DNA of 64,000 bases from a bacterium (GTDB taxonomy: Bacteria; Armatimonadota; Fimbriimonadia; Fimbriimonadales; Fimbriimonadaceae): NCBI GenBank assembly GCA_027483535.1, contig JAIXUN010000002.1:1426001-1490000 (forward strand). Direction: 5' to 3'. Positions 51,399 to 63,583 of this stretch are shown here, piece after piece; position 1 is the first letter of the stretch; every line of letters begins with the position of its first letter. The position numbers and the translations under genes are program-made. The notes under the pieces were generated by a model. That model was not told where the DNA came from. It did no database searches and saw only the letters and a list, made by a program, of their open reading frames with translations.

Positions 51399-52442
51399 AT
51401 GGCGAACGAAGAGGTTTCGACGAACGGTCTGGCAGAAACGCCGGCTGTTGCAACCGCAGATTTAGAAGGGAAGAGCGAATATCTCGCCTACGGTGGTCAA
51501 GCGATCATTGAAGGCGTGATGATGCGATCTCCCCGGTTCTACGCCATTGCTTGCCGCGCACCAAATAAGGAGATTGTTATCAAGGCGGAGCCGATCGAGA
51601 AAACGTGGATTGGTCGCCAAAAGTGGCTCAAGGTTCCATTCTTGCGAGGTACCTGGGCTCTCCTTGACGCGATGACGCTCGGCACGCGCGCCTTGAAGTA
51701 CGCAACCGACGTTCAACTCGCTCCCGAGTATCAGGTCCCCGAAGAGGGCAAGGAAGGCGAGGTGGTGAAGGTGCCGGAGCAGTCGATCAAAGACAAGAAG
51801 CTTCAGGAGTATGCGGTTGGAGGAGCTTTGGTGATCTCTCTCGCGGTGAGTCTTTTGATTTTCAAGCTCAGTCCCAACCTGGTGGCGACTTATCTCCAAA
51901 AGAATTACAAGCTCAGTGACCCCGCCACGAACGCCGCCACCGAGGGAATCAAGATCACCCTCTTCATTGGTTATCTGCTGCTCATCTCGCGGATGAAAGA
52001 GATCCAGGAAGTTTTCAAGTACCACGGAGCCGAGCACAAGGCCATCAACGTGCTGGAGGCGGGTCAAGAGCTAACGATGGACAACTGCCGAGCGCAGACG
52101 CGTATTCACCCGCGGTGCGGAACGTCTTTCGCCATCATCGTTCTTATCCTTGGGCTCTTTACCTACGTATTTCTGCCGCGACTAAAGGGTCCCAACGTTT
52201 TCGTAGAGGGCGTTTACAACTTCCTCTTCCACGTTGCCGTGCTGCCGCTCATTGCGGGTGTGGCTTACGAGCTTCTGCGATTCGCGGGCAAGTTCCGAGA
52301 CTCGAAATGGGTGCACTACCTCTTTGCGCCAGGAATGGCGACTCAGCTCATCACCACGAGCGAGCCGAGGGACGATCAAATCGAGGTCGCGCTGAAGTCG
52401 CTCCAAGCGTGCATTGACAAAGAAAAGGCCGAGCCCGCTTAG
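51399..52442 (+). CDS. DUF1385 domain-containing membrane protein
   Basis: 347 residues. YGGQAIIEGVMMRSP is the conserved N-terminal signature and FKYHGAEHKAINVLEAGQ with TRIHPRCGTSF the second, with several His and Cys that suggest metal binding. About four to five membrane helices in the second half. The family is widespread beside prfA and rpmE in other phyla but its role is unknown; here neither neighbour is present. The stop codon lies in the loop of a terminator. Confidence 0.9.
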   Translation: MANEEVSTNGLAETPAVATADLEGKSEYLAYGGQAIIEGVMMRSPRFYAIACRAPNKEIVIKAEPIEKTWIGRQKWLKVPFLRGTWALLDAMTLGTRALKYATDVQLAPEYQVPEEGKEGEVVKVPEQSIKDKKLQEYAVGGALVISLAVSLLIFKLSPNLVATYLQKNYKLSDPATNAATEGIKITLFIGYLLLISRMKEIQEVFKYHGAEHKAINVLEAGQELTMDNCRAQTRIHPRCGTSFAIIVLILGLFTYVFLPRLKGPNVFVEGVYNFLFHVAVLPLIAGVAYELLRFAGKFRDSKWVHYLFAPGMATQLITTSEPRDDQIEVALKSLQACIDKEKAEPA

Positions 52443-52462
52443 AGCTCGGCCACTTCGCTTTG
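52427..52462. terminator. Hairpin at the DUF1385 stop codon
   Basis: GGCCGAGC (52427-52434) and GCTCGGCC (52444-52451) flank the TAG at 52440. On the minus strand it is followed by CTTTTCTTTG, so it can end the convergent DUF5658-like gene inside the coding end of DUF1385; on the plus strand T-rich sequence follows 10 bases on. Confidence 0.75.
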
Positions 52463-52477
52463 CCTTTTTTGAGGGGC

Positions 52478-52780
52478 TCAGGCGGCTCCGAAGAACCAGC
52501 TACACCACAGAAGCACGTAGGCAACGCTTCCAACGGTGCTCGCTTTGTTCACGAAGTTCTTATCCGTTCGTGCGTACCAGGCAAGCGCGCCCCATGCCGC
52601 ACCAAGTGTTAACCCCTTAACGAATGCGAAGAGCCACTCGCTTTGCTCGATGAAGATGCGCATCAGCGGGTTGAGCTCTACGATGAGCCCTTGGCGGTGC
52701 AGTACGGCCGTCGAGATGAGGTCGACGAGGCCGATGCTCAGCAAGAAGGCAACACTTCTGGTGGGGAACAGCACGGTCAT
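52478..52780 (-). CDS. Small DUF5658-like membrane protein
   Basis: 100 residues from the ATG at 52780, with AGGGAAAGC directly upstream; the open frame continues to 52849 but overlaps the previous gene. Three membrane helices, with the FLLSIGLVDLISTAVLHRQG helix and VELNPLMRI loop that parallel D-x-x-T-T and E-x-N-P in the larger relative at 4797-5333. Function unknown. It follows the PBP4 gene by 28 bases on the same strand. Confidence 0.6.
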   Translation of the reverse strand: MTVLFPTRSVAFLLSIGLVDLISTAVLHRQGLIVELNPLMRIFIEQSEWLFAFVKGLTLGAAWGALAWYARTDKNFVNKASTVGSVAYVLLWCSWFFGAA

Positions 52781-52808
52781 GCTTTCCCTGGTACGCAACG
52801 TCCATGCC

Positions 52809-54128
52809 TTAGAGGGGGAGTTTGGCAACATTGGCAATAAACCTGTCAATCAAATCTCGCACTTCTGTCGGCGTCGCAGAAAAGTGGTTGACCACCACAG
52901 AAACGACGACTTCGGAGCGGTTGCTTCGTTTTACGTAGCCGGACAAGGAAACAACCATGTTCAAAGTGCCGGTTTTCCCAATAAAGTCCACTCCCTTTAG
53001 ACGACCGGCAAGTGTGCCAATTCCAGGCTTTGCCATGCATTCTCGCCAAATTGCTTGGTTTGGATGAGTTGCCATTTTTCTTAAGAGCGTTGCGATCGTT
53101 CGAGGGGTCGAGACATTGGTTCGAGTTAGCCCCGAGCCGTCGTCAAGAGAGAGCGCAGCGGGCGATACTCCGAGCCAGGATCGCAGCCTCTTGTTGTTGA
53201 TGGTCGAAGCCCGCGTGAACGTCATTGGTCCGTTGGGTTCGATTTCTCTCGCGGAACGGAACCAAAGACCTTCGGCGACAAAGTTATCGCTTGGCGGCAT
53301 CATCGCATTCAACCGTTGCCGCAGAGTGCTTCCGAGCAAAACCTTCGTCGTAGAATCCGTTCCATCGGCACTGGAGCCACCGTGTAGAAGGGAAGAGATG
53401 GTGGCGAGGGGTCGAGGAAGGGCGAAGTTCTCTTTGTAGGTTTTCTTGACGACTGCGCCGCGTACGTCGATGGATGACCCAAAGATGTCGAAGTCGGTTG
53501 CGATGCTCGACGCATCGGTGACCATCCGGTTGACCTTGATGCCGGCCTCTGGGAGAGGATCCGTCCCTCCGAGCGCGCAGATCGTCGCTGAGTCCTCTGT
53601 GTCTCCTTGAGGCGTCACGGTGAGGGTCCATGCGTTCCGGTCTATCGCGAAGGCCGTCACGGGAGCGCCGTACTTGTTCGGCAGATCGCCGTACTGCCAT
53701 CGCGGGCCGAACCCGGGGGCAGTCGCGCCGCCATAGAGAGAGTCAAAGCGGATCGGCCTCCCTTTGAAAGAGGAGTCGGCTAAGGATCGCCAGTCGCTTG
53801 CGGTGGTGAGAGGGTCCCCTCCGCCAGAAACGACAACTTCATCTGCCTTTTGCTCGACGGTGATCTTATCGAGCGGAACTCCCGTTTTTGGGAAGGTGAG
53901 CATCGCAAGGGCGCCCGTGAACAACTTCGAATTTGAGGCAAGAATCACGCGGGTGTCGGGGTTCATGCTGAAGAGAACTTTCCCGCTGGAGTCGGTCACA
54001 ATCGCCGAGATGGTCGCTCCTCGTAGCTTTGCGTCCTGAAGTGGTGCGCCAACTGCCGATGGGACGAGCGGGGCTGCTCGAAGCGCAATTGAATTGAGCG
54101 CAAGCGAGGCGAAGAGGACCGAACTCAT
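52809..54128 (-). CDS. dacB: D-alanyl-D-alanine carboxypeptidase, PBP4 (DacB) family
   Basis: 439 residues. Signal peptide, then the class C PBP layout: S65-N-S-K68 (ASNSKLFTG), a large domain-III insert, S-D-N in PPSDNFVAEGLW, and KTG in IGKTGTLNMVVSLSG. It trims or cuts peptidoglycan peptides in the periplasm. The N-terminal hydrophobic segment is short. Together with PBP1, PBP2 and the NlpC/P60 protein it completes a large cell-wall gene set in the window. Confidence 0.9.
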   Translation of the reverse strand: MSSVLFASLALNSIALRAAPLVPSAVGAPLQDAKLRGATISAIVTDSSGKVLFSMNPDTRVILASNSKLFTGALAMLTFPKTGVPLDKITVEQKADEVVVSGGGDPLTTASDWRSLADSSFKGRPIRFDSLYGGATAPGFGPRWQYGDLPNKYGAPVTAFAIDRNAWTLTVTPQGDTEDSATICALGGTDPLPEAGIKVNRMVTDASSIATDFDIFGSSIDVRGAVVKKTYKENFALPRPLATISSLLHGGSSADGTDSTTKVLLGSTLRQRLNAMMPPSDNFVAEGLWFRSAREIEPNGPMTFTRASTINNKRLRSWLGVSPAALSLDDGSGLTRTNVSTPRTIATLLRKMATHPNQAIWRECMAKPGIGTLAGRLKGVDFIGKTGTLNMVVSLSGYVKRSNRSEVVVSVVVNHFSATPTEVRDLIDRFIANVAKLPL

Positions 54129-54187
54129 GGGACTCGTTCTATCACATCTCGGGTGTGATTCGGAACCCCAAACTCGGCGCTTTCAGA

Positions 54188-55189
54188 TCAATACTCTTCA
54201 GGGAAAACGGGCTCAGGCGTGTGCTCAATTCCACCGCGCTGAATATCTTCGATCATCGCCCGGGTGAATTCTTGAAGGAGCGGGTCCGACTCGCGAACTT
54301 CATGAACTCTCAGATTGTGAATAACGTCCTTCTTCGTCTCCGGAACCCACTCCACAACGTGGAAAAGTCCATGAATTGCGGATCGGCGACCGAATTTACT
54401 CGGTGCGTCTAAGCATTCGATCAATGCCCGACCCCCATGGCGGTGGGGAAGGTGTCCGCCCAGCACCACGCCCGCTTTGTAAACCGTTCGGGCATAGTCC
54501 TCGGTCGCATCCCAGAGAATCCCCTGCATGCTGGCAACCGCGGAGAGTTCGTCTTCTGGTGACGTACAAAAGCTGGGCAGATCCTCGAACAGGTCGAGGA
54601 CGCACCACTGCGCCGATCGGCGGTGTGCATGCGTGCGGTCGTTCAGAATTGTGAGGAGCGCCGGAAGGTATTTGAACCGATCGTGGTCGGTCTCAATCAC
54701 CAGATGCGCGTCGTTCGCAACGTCTCGGTCGGGGCAGTAGAGAAGCTTGAGCAGATCCAGCGCCGGGAGTTCCCGGATGTTTCCAGAGAAGCGACCTTTT
54801 CGCTCCATGGTGGCGGCGATCATTTGCTGGCGACGAAAGAGCGGTTCGGCTGCGGCTCGAAGCGCGCCGAGCATCTCTTCTTCTGTGCCGCCCCGTGCTT
54901 CATGCCACGTTTCCTCACATCGACCGAAAACGCCGAAGGGTGTACGAGCCACTTTGACCTCGAACTTCTCCCCCTGTGCCTCGATCGTGGTTCTTCCCGT
55001 CCAGTCGCTGGCGACAACGTGAAAGCTGTAGCTAATGGGCGTCGGAGGCCACTCGAACTTCACTCGGTGGCTTGGCTTTACAGAGGTCGTATCGCCGCCC
55101 TGAAGGGCCAGGCACCTTTGAAGGTAAAGCTCGAGTTCGCTTTTGAGATTCGCTGGTTCAACAGAGAGCAGTCGGGTGGTTGAAGGCAT
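54188..55189 (-). CDS. Hypothetical protein with HEAT-like helices
   Basis: 333 residues from the ATG at 55189; a TTG at 55225 in the same frame would place the start inside a hairpin. Residues 20-120 are mixed alpha/beta with conserved aromatics (FEWPPTPISYSFHVVASDWTGRT is the best preserved looking stretch), and residues 150-333 are helical repeats (LLTILNDRTHAHRRSAQWCVLDLFEDLP, AIHGLFHVVEWVPETKK) like HEAT or armadillo units. No family is recognised. It is transcribed after clpB on the minus strand, 70 bases on. Confidence 0.65.
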   Translation of the reverse strand: MPSTTRLLSVEPANLKSELELYLQRCLALQGGDTTSVKPSHRVKFEWPPTPISYSFHVVASDWTGRTTIEAQGEKFEVKVARTPFGVFGRCEETWHEARGGTEEEMLGALRAAAEPLFRRQQMIAATMERKGRFSGNIRELPALDLLKLLYCPDRDVANDAHLVIETDHDRFKYLPALLTILNDRTHAHRRSAQWCVLDLFEDLPSFCTSPEDELSAVASMQGILWDATEDYARTVYKAGVVLGGHLPHRHGGRALIECLDAPSKFGRRSAIHGLFHVVEWVPETKKDVIHNLRVHEVRESDPLLQEFTRAMIEDIQRGGIEHTPEPVFPEEY

Positions 55190-55218
55190 GGCTCTCGGCG
55201 TCTCCTTAGGAAATTGTC

Positions 55219-55244
55219 CGGTCAAGGAAGACCTTCCTTGACCG
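55219..55244 (-). terminator. Perfect hairpin after clpB
   Basis: CGGTCAAGGAAG (55219-55230) and CTTCCTTGACCG (55233-55244) form a 12-bp stem with a 2-base loop, 15 bases after the clpB stop. The following minus-strand sequence (GACAATTTCC) is not a strong T-run, so it may be a weak terminator, a processing site or an operator for the next gene. Confidence 0.5.
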
Positions 55245-55258
55245 AAGTGCTTAATAGG

Positions 55259-57856
55259 TTACACGGTCTGAGAGTCTGAGGTGGCAAACTCCAGGCCGTC
55301 TGCTCCAACGCTCACTACAATTTTCTGGCCCGCTTTTATTTGCCCTTGGAGCATCTTGGTCGCAAGTGCGTTTGCTACTTCGCGTTCAACGATCCGGCGA
55401 ATCGGTCGGGCGCCAAATTGGGGATCGAATCCCTTCTGAGCAAGATAATCCAAAGCCTCTTCGGAAAACTCAATCTCGATTCTCCGCTCTGCCAACCTAT
55501 CTGCCAGAGAGAGCGTTTGGAGGCGCGCGATCTCTCGGAGATTGACCGCGTGGAGAGAATTGAAGACCACGATCTCGTCCAATCGGTTCAAGAACTCCGG
55601 CCGGAAGTAGAGGTTTAACTCCTCCCGAACCAACCGCTCCCGTTCTTCCGCACTCTCCGCGCTGACGGGTGAGAAGTGATGCGCTCCAATGTTTCCAGTG
55701 AGAATCAGAACGACATTTCGGAAGTCGATCGTTCGCCCCTGCCCGTCGGTGAGTCGACCGTCATCCATGACCTGGAGAAGGATGTTGAACACCTCCGGGT
55801 GGGCCTTTTCAATTTCATCTAGCAGTATCACGCTGAATGGCTTTCGCCGGATCGCTTCTGTGAGTTGACCGCCCTCGTCGTAACCGACATATCCTGGAGG
55901 CGCACCAACAAGACGAGCCACGGAGTGCTTCTCCGAAAACTCGCTCATATCAATGCGAACCATCGCCTTTTCATCGTTAAAGAGGAAACCTGCGAGGGCC
56001 TTGGCAAGCTCGGTTTTTCCAACACCCGTTGGTCCAAGGAACATGAAGTTTCCGATGGGACGATTGGGGTCGGAGAGTCCGGTTCTTGCCCTTCGCACCG
56101 CCTCGGAGACCGCGTGGATGGCGTTGGACTGGCCGATGACCCGGTTAGAAAGAACCTCTTCCATTGAAAGGAGTTTTTGCATCTCTCCCTCCAGAAGGCG
56201 AGAGACTGGGACTCCAGTCCACTTGCTCACGATCTCCGCGATGTCCTCGCTGCTGACTTCTTCCTTCAGCATTCGATTCTGCACTGTCGATGCCGCATCG
56301 GTTAGCTCCTGGAGGCGTCGCTCGGAGGCGAGAAGGGTGCCGTACTGAATCTCTGAGGCCTTCGCAAAGTCCGAATCGTTCCTGGCTTGCTCCAGTTCGT
56401 AGTTCAGGCGGTCGATCTCCTCTTTCACGTGGCGAATGGCATCAATGGCGTCTTTTTCCTTTTGCCATTCGGCTCTCAATCCGGAAGCCTGCTCTTGAAG
56501 ATCGGAGAGTCGCCGCTCGGCGTCGGCCAGCCGCTCGCGACTCGCGTCGTCCGTTTCTTTCTCCAGCGCGGCTTTGTCGATCTGGATTTGGATGATCTGC
56601 CGCTCGACGTCGTCAATGGCGGACGGTACCGAGTCGATCTCGATCTTTAACCTAGAGGCGGCCTCATCGATCAAGTCGATCGCCTTATCTGGCAGGAACC
56701 GATCAGTGATGTACCTCTGCGAAAGGGTGGATGCCGCCACGATGGCGCCATCGGTGATCCGAACACCGTGGTGAATCTCGTAGCGCTGCTTCAGTCCGCG
56801 AAGAATAGAGATCGTTTCTTCGACAGTGGGCTCATCGACCAGGACAGTTTGGAATCGCCGCTCCAGAGCTTTGTCTTTCTCGATGTACTTTCGGTATTCG
56901 TCTAGAGTGGTCGCCCCGATGCAGCGAAGTTCGCCTCGGGCGAGCATCGGCTTCAACAGGTTCGCCGCGTCCATGCTTCCCTCGGCTCGACCCGCTCCTA
57001 CAAGCGTGTGAATCTCATCGATAAAGAGGACGACTTGCCCCTCGGCCCGGGCGATATCGTCCAAGACAGCTTTGAGGCGCTCTTCAAATTCACCTCGATA
57101 CTTAGAGCCCGCCACGAGCGCACCCATATCGAGCACGATGACCGACTTGCCTCGAAGCCCTTCCGGAACGTCTCCGGAGACGATTCTTTGCGCGAGTCCT
57201 TCGGCAACCGCCGTTTTTCCGACACCAGGCGCGCCGATGAGGACGGGGTTGTTCTTGGTTCGGCGACTGAGTACTTGAATGACCCGCCGGATCTCCTCAT
57301 CGCGACCAATAACCGGGTCTAACGCACCCTGCCTGGCTCTTGCCGTGAGGTCGATTCCAAACTTTTCGAGCGCTTGATACTTCTCTTCGGGATTCTGATC
57401 CATCACTTTTCGCCCTCCGCGAACCGAGTCGATGGCCTTAAGCAAGGAGTCGCGGTTGATCGGCTGAGATCGAAGCAGCTTGCACGCCGGGGTATCTCCG
57501 CCAAGAAAGGCGAGCAGGAAGTGCTCGGTGGAGACGTACTCATCCCCAAGCTTTTCTGCCTCGCCAAATGCCCGTTGCGAAAGCTGCTGGAAGTTGGGTG
57601 CAAGGGCCGAGCCGTGGGAAGTGTTGGTCCCCGAAATTTTGGGCATCTGCCCGATGGCGCGCTCAATTTCAGTTTGGAGGGCATCTGTAGAAATGCCCAC
57701 TTTCTGAAGAAGGCTCAATGAGAGGGACTCCTTCTGGTTGAGCAACCCGGAGAGCATGTGCATATCCTCGATGAGTTGATGCTGCTGCTGCTCGGCAGTT
57801 TCTTGCGCCAAATGGAAGGCGTCCTGGGCTTTCAGAGTGAGTTTTTCGAATCGCAT
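55259..57856 (-). CDS. clpB: ATP-dependent disaggregase ClpB
   Basis: 865 residues. N-domain, first AAA+ module with GAPGVGKTA, the coiled-coil M-domain (about 410-530, with [20 protein letters not shown]), second AAA+ with GPTGVGKTE and the arginine-finger stretch, and the C-terminal domain ending ARPIRRIVE. It re-solubilises aggregates with DnaK. No CIRCE element is visible before its ATG; AT-rich sequence (TTAATAATTC) about 35 bases upstream could be a promoter. Confidence 0.97.
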   Translation of the reverse strand: MRFEKLTLKAQDAFHLAQETAEQQQHQLIEDMHMLSGLLNQKESLSLSLLQKVGISTDALQTEIERAIGQMPKISGTNTSHGSALAPNFQQLSQRAFGEAEKLGDEYVSTEHFLLAFLGGDTPACKLLRSQPINRDSLLKAIDSVRGGRKVMDQNPEEKYQALEKFGIDLTARARQGALDPVIGRDEEIRRVIQVLSRRTKNNPVLIGAPGVGKTAVAEGLAQRIVSGDVPEGLRGKSVIVLDMGALVAGSKYRGEFEERLKAVLDDIARAEGQVVLFIDEIHTLVGAGRAEGSMDAANLLKPMLARGELRCIGATTLDEYRKYIEKDKALERRFQTVLVDEPTVEETISILRGLKQRYEIHHGVRITDGAIVAASTLSQRYITDRFLPDKAIDLIDEAASRLKIEIDSVPSAIDDVERQIIQIQIDKAALEKETDDASRERLADAERRLSDLQEQASGLRAEWQKEKDAIDAIRHVKEEIDRLNYELEQARNDSDFAKASEIQYGTLLASERRLQELTDAASTVQNRMLKEEVSSEDIAEIVSKWTGVPVSRLLEGEMQKLLSMEEVLSNRVIGQSNAIHAVSEAVRRARTGLSDPNRPIGNFMFLGPTGVGKTELAKALAGFLFNDEKAMVRIDMSEFSEKHSVARLVGAPPGYVGYDEGGQLTEAIRRKPFSVILLDEIEKAHPEVFNILLQVMDDGRLTDGQGRTIDFRNVVLILTGNIGAHHFSPVSAESAEERERLVREELNLYFRPEFLNRLDEIVVFNSLHAVNLREIARLQTLSLADRLAERRIEIEFSEEALDYLAQKGFDPQFGARPIRRIVEREVANALATKMLQGQIKAGQKIVVSVGADGLEFATSDSQTV

Positions 57857-57941
57857 TTGAGTCTCTTGTTATCAAGTGATTTGCTTGTAGAATTATTAAC
57901 TCTGTAACACGGGGATAGGTTTCCGTTCTAGCGAAGAATTT

Positions 57942-59234
57942 TCACTTTCCGATGCAGAATTTCGAGAAAATCCGCTCCAGGACGTCGCCCGATGGTGAAA
58001 GCCCGATGATTGCACCAAGGGAAAACTCAGCCGAGCGAAGATGGGTGACGGCAAGGTCCATTGGCAAAGCATGGTGAATGCTCGCAATCGCGGATTCAAT
58101 GGATTCGATTGCACATGCCAATTCCACTTTGTGTCGAGCGTTCGGAGTTCCGGGTTCGGTTTCTGGAACGAGACTGACGAGCTGTTTTCGAAGCTCTGGA
58201 AATCCCTCTTGAGTGAGCGTGGAAATGCTCAGGTCCGGATTGGTTGCGACTAGGTCCGCCTTTGTGGCGATGCGAAGTAGGGAAGCGTTGAGCTTGGAAA
58301 GTCGTGAGAATTCCGACTCGTCTTCCTCTGTCCAACCCTTTGAACCATCGTACAGATAGAGAATCAAGTCGGCCGATTCAGCTTGAATGCGAGTGCGACG
58401 AATACCCTCTTCCTCGACCGTATCCGTGGAACTTCTCAGCCCGGCGGTATCGACAAGAGTGAATAGAAGTCCCTCGATCTCAAATGAATCTTCTAAGTAG
58501 TCCCGAGTGGTGCCTTCAATTTCCGTGACAATCGCGCGGTTGCTGCCAAGTATTGCGTTGAACAAGCTCGATTTGCCCGCGTTTGGTCTGCCCAAAAGGG
58601 CGGTGCGGATTCCGTTGCGAACGAGACGCCCGTAGTGCTCGGCTGCGGTCAGCGCTTTCAACTCGTCAAGCGCAACTTCCAGTTTGGCGATCAACTCATC
58701 CGGATCTGGATCGCCGAGTTCCTCACTGAAGTCAACGTGCGCCTCGAGCGTTGCAATGACGGTTTGGAGGGGGTCGAGCGCCTTCTCTATCCTTATGCGA
58801 AGCGCTCCTTCTCGATTTTCATTCGCCATCTTGAGCTGACGATCGGTGAGCGCGCGGATGGTTTCGTCGATGGCTTCTGCCTGTGTGAGGTCGATTTTGC
58901 CGTTCAGAAATGCTCGCTCGGAAAACTCTCCGGGTCGAGCGGGGGCACACCCCCCTTGGTAGAGACGCTCTAGGATGTGGCGAACCGAAGCTGGCGACCC
59001 GTGGACAGCGCATTCGAAGCCCTCGTTGCCTGTGAAGGAGGAGCCCTGTTCGAAGAAGGTGATCAGACCATCGTCGCCGTTGAGAAACTTGGCATAGAGG
59101 GATCTTCGTGGAGTGGGCTCGATGGGTGAGGCAAGAATGGAGTTCCTCAACAACCAGCTTCCGGATCCATCCACCCGGATGACCGCCACCGCCCCCCCTA
59201 GAGCTGTGATCGGGGCGGCGATGGGGCCAAACAT
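57942..59234 (-). CDS. mnmE: tRNA modification GTPase MnmE
   Basis: 430 residues from the ATG at 59234; the frame is open 66 bases further but the family begins with the PIAAPITALGGAVAVIRVDG motif. Folate-binding N-domain, helical domain, G domain with GRPNAGKSS, DTAGLR and TKAD, and the C-terminal FCIGK cysteine motif. With MnmG it modifies U34 in tRNAs for Glu, Gln, Lys, Leu and Arg, so it links to the tRNA-Glu here. A CATAAT box lies 12 bases before the ATG. Confidence 0.95.
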   Translation of the reverse strand: MFGPIAAPITALGGAVAVIRVDGSGSWLLRNSILASPIEPTPRRSLYAKFLNGDDGLITFFEQGSSFTGNEGFECAVHGSPASVRHILERLYQGGCAPARPGEFSERAFLNGKIDLTQAEAIDETIRALTDRQLKMANENREGALRIRIEKALDPLQTVIATLEAHVDFSEELGDPDPDELIAKLEVALDELKALTAAEHYGRLVRNGIRTALLGRPNAGKSSLFNAILGSNRAIVTEIEGTTRDYLEDSFEIEGLLFTLVDTAGLRSSTDTVEEEGIRRTRIQAESADLILYLYDGSKGWTEEDESEFSRLSKLNASLLRIATKADLVATNPDLSISTLTQEGFPELRKQLVSLVPETEPGTPNARHKVELACAIESIESAIASIHHALPMDLAVTHLRSAEFSLGAIIGLSPSGDVLERIFSKFCIGK

Positions 59235-59311
59235 ATCCACACCTGAATTATGAAGTCGCAGAACTTTGCCGGCTTCATTAATGACCTGGAAAGGTGGCAA
59301 AGGAGTTGGCG

Positions 59312-59317
59312 TAAACT
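59312..59317 (+). promoter_or_regulatory. -10-like box before the transaldolase gene
   Basis: TAAACT ends eight bases before the ATG at 59326, with AGGTTCCG between. Divergent from mnmE; the two start codons are 91 bases apart. Confidence 0.45.
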
Positions 59318-59325
59318 AGGTTCCG

Positions 59326-59988
59326 ATGAAGCTCTTTGTCGACACAGGCGATATCGAAGAAGTCAAGCGTGCAGCCGAATGGGGCGTCCTTGACGGCGTA
59401 ACAACAAACCCGACCCTCATCGCTAAGTCCGGAAAGGGCTTTAAAGAAACGGTTCTGGCGATCTGCGAGGCCGTTCCCGGAGGCGACATTTCTGCGGAAG
59501 TGGTGGCAACCGATTACGACACCATGCTGAAGGAGGCTCTCGAGATTGCCTCGTGGCATCCTCAGATCGTTGTAAAGGTGCCTCTGATCGAGCCCGGGGT
59601 TCGGCTGGTGAAGACCCTTTCCGACAAGGGGATCAAAACGAACGTGACGCTAGTGTTCACCGTTGGCCAGGCTTTGATGGCGGCAAAGGCGGGCGCAACG
59701 TACATCTCGAACTTCGTGGGAAGGGTGGACGACTTGGCCACCGACGGGATGAACGCGGTCACCGAGACGGTAGAGATGGTCGCTACCTACGGATATCGTT
59801 CGGAGGTGCTCGTCGCATCCGTTCGGCACCCGCTCCACGTGCTGCAAGCGATTCAGAGCGGGGCGCATGTTGCCACGATGCCGCTTAAGGTCATTGAGGC
59901 TCTGTTCAAGCATCCTCTCACCGATTCCGGTCTGCAGCGATTCCTGGATGACTGGAACAAGGCCGGCTTGTCCATCTTCGAGAAGTAA
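59326..59988 (+). CDS. Transaldolase (small, TalC/fructose-6-phosphate aldolase-like)
   Basis: 220 residues, the short form. MKLFVDTGDIEEVKR, TTNPTLIAKSG, K84 in IVVKVPLIEPG as the Schiff-base lysine, NVTLVFTVGQAL and SNFVGRVDD are all present. Transfers dihydroxyacetone units in the pentose phosphate pathway, which supplies ribose for prs. Sequence alone does not separate transaldolase from F6P aldolase; the NVTLVFT motif fits transaldolase. Followed by a terminator. Confidence 0.93.
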   Translation: MKLFVDTGDIEEVKRAAEWGVLDGVTTNPTLIAKSGKGFKETVLAICEAVPGGDISAEVVATDYDTMLKEALEIASWHPQIVVKVPLIEPGVRLVKTLSDKGIKTNVTLVFTVGQALMAAKAGATYISNFVGRVDDLATDGMNAVTETVEMVATYGYRSEVLVASVRHPLHVLQAIQSGAHVATMPLKVIEALFKHPLTDSGLQRFLDDWNKAGLSIFEK

Positions 59989-60026
59989 GGGCTGACCGAG
60001 ACGGCACGTCTCAGGGATGAATGAAG

Positions 60027-60056
60027 GGGGAGTCACCGTAAGGTGCTCCCCTTTTT
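60027..60056 (+). terminator. Terminator after the transaldolase gene
   Basis: GGGGAG and CACC (60027-60037, one bulged T) pair with GGTG and CTCCCC (60042-60051), loop GTAA or GTAAA, then five T. Confidence 0.9.
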
Positions 60057-60220
60057 CTGTTTACTCAGAGTTCTTTGATGGCGAATTGAAATCGCACGGA
60101 GCGCTGAAGAAGCCCAACAAGGCCTATTTGCTAGGTTCAATTGAACCTGCGACGCCCAAAGAGTTCAAGACGATTCAGGAGCCCGAAAAGAGTTTTTTTC
60201 AAAGATTTCTTTACGTGCTC
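60057..60220 (+). other. Gene-free stretch before the rRNA promoter
   Basis: The region 59989-60360 has no gene. It holds the transaldolase terminator, then this stretch, in which I see nothing certain, then the rRNA promoter, leader and processing stem. An open frame of 101 codons runs through it into the rRNA leader but has no coding character. Confidence 0.5.
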
Positions 60221-60249
60221 TTGACATGGGGGATGGCTTCCGGTATCAT
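60221..60249 (+). promoter_or_regulatory. 23S-5S rRNA promoter
   Basis: Perfect TTGACA at 60221-60226, a 17-base spacer and TATCAT at 60244-60249; the start would be near 60256. This is the best sigma-70 type promoter in the window and stands directly before the 23S gene rather than before a 16S gene. Confidence 0.85.
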
Positions 60250-60305
60250 TTTCTCTTGTCAGCGACACAAAGACGCAGACAAAAAGAAAGCCGAGAGGCA
60301 GAGAA

Positions 60306-60334
60306 CTTTGAAAACCGCATAGAGATTCTAGCGC
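60306..60334 (+). other. 5' strand of the 23S processing stalk, with boxA-like sequence
   Basis: These 29 bases pair with 63326-63354, 28 of 29 positions (two G-U, one C-A mismatch). CTTTGAAAAC at its start resembles the rRNA boxA of Bacillus (TGTTCTTTGAAAACT), where the antitermination complex assembles. It lies 27 bases before the 5' end of 23S rRNA. Confidence 0.8.
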
Positions 60335-60360
60335 ATCGAGCACTCAATAAGAGCTGCGTA

Positions 60361-63303
<2,943 letters not shown>

Positions 63304-63325
63304 AAGCTTTTATTAAGTGTAAGAC

Positions 63326-63354
63326 GCGCTAGAATCTTTGTACGGTTTTCAAAG
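63326..63354 (+). other. 3' strand of the 23S processing stalk
   Basis: Complement of 60306-60334, ending GGTTTTCAAAG; the long helix encloses the 23S rRNA and is the expected substrate for RNase III. It lies 23 bases after the 23S 3' end and before the 5S gene. Confidence 0.8.
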
Positions 63355-63370
63355 GGCTAAGCCCTTCGAT

Positions 63371-63491
<121 letters not shown>

Positions 63492-63500
63492 AAGTTCAAG

Positions 63501-63525
63501 AACCCCACTTCGGTGGGGTTTTTTT
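63501..63525 (+). terminator. rRNA unit terminator
   Basis: AACCCCAC (63501-63508) pairs with GTGGGGTT (63513-63520), TTCG tetraloop, then T to 63525. Confidence 0.95.
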
Positions 63526-63583
63526 GTTTTTAAAACCATCGGTTTGAGACTTTCAAGTTAGGCGGTACGTATCACCTTGAGGT

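Noticed and set aside
57857-57941. CIRCE or other heat-shock operator before clpB
   Set aside because: No TTAGCACTC-N9-GAGTGCTAA or similar inverted repeat is present; only AT-rich sequence that may be a promoter.
60017-60322. Open frame of 101 codons before the 23S gene
   Set aside because: It runs through the transaldolase terminator, the TTGACA/TATCAT promoter and the rRNA leader with its processing stem, and has no coding character.
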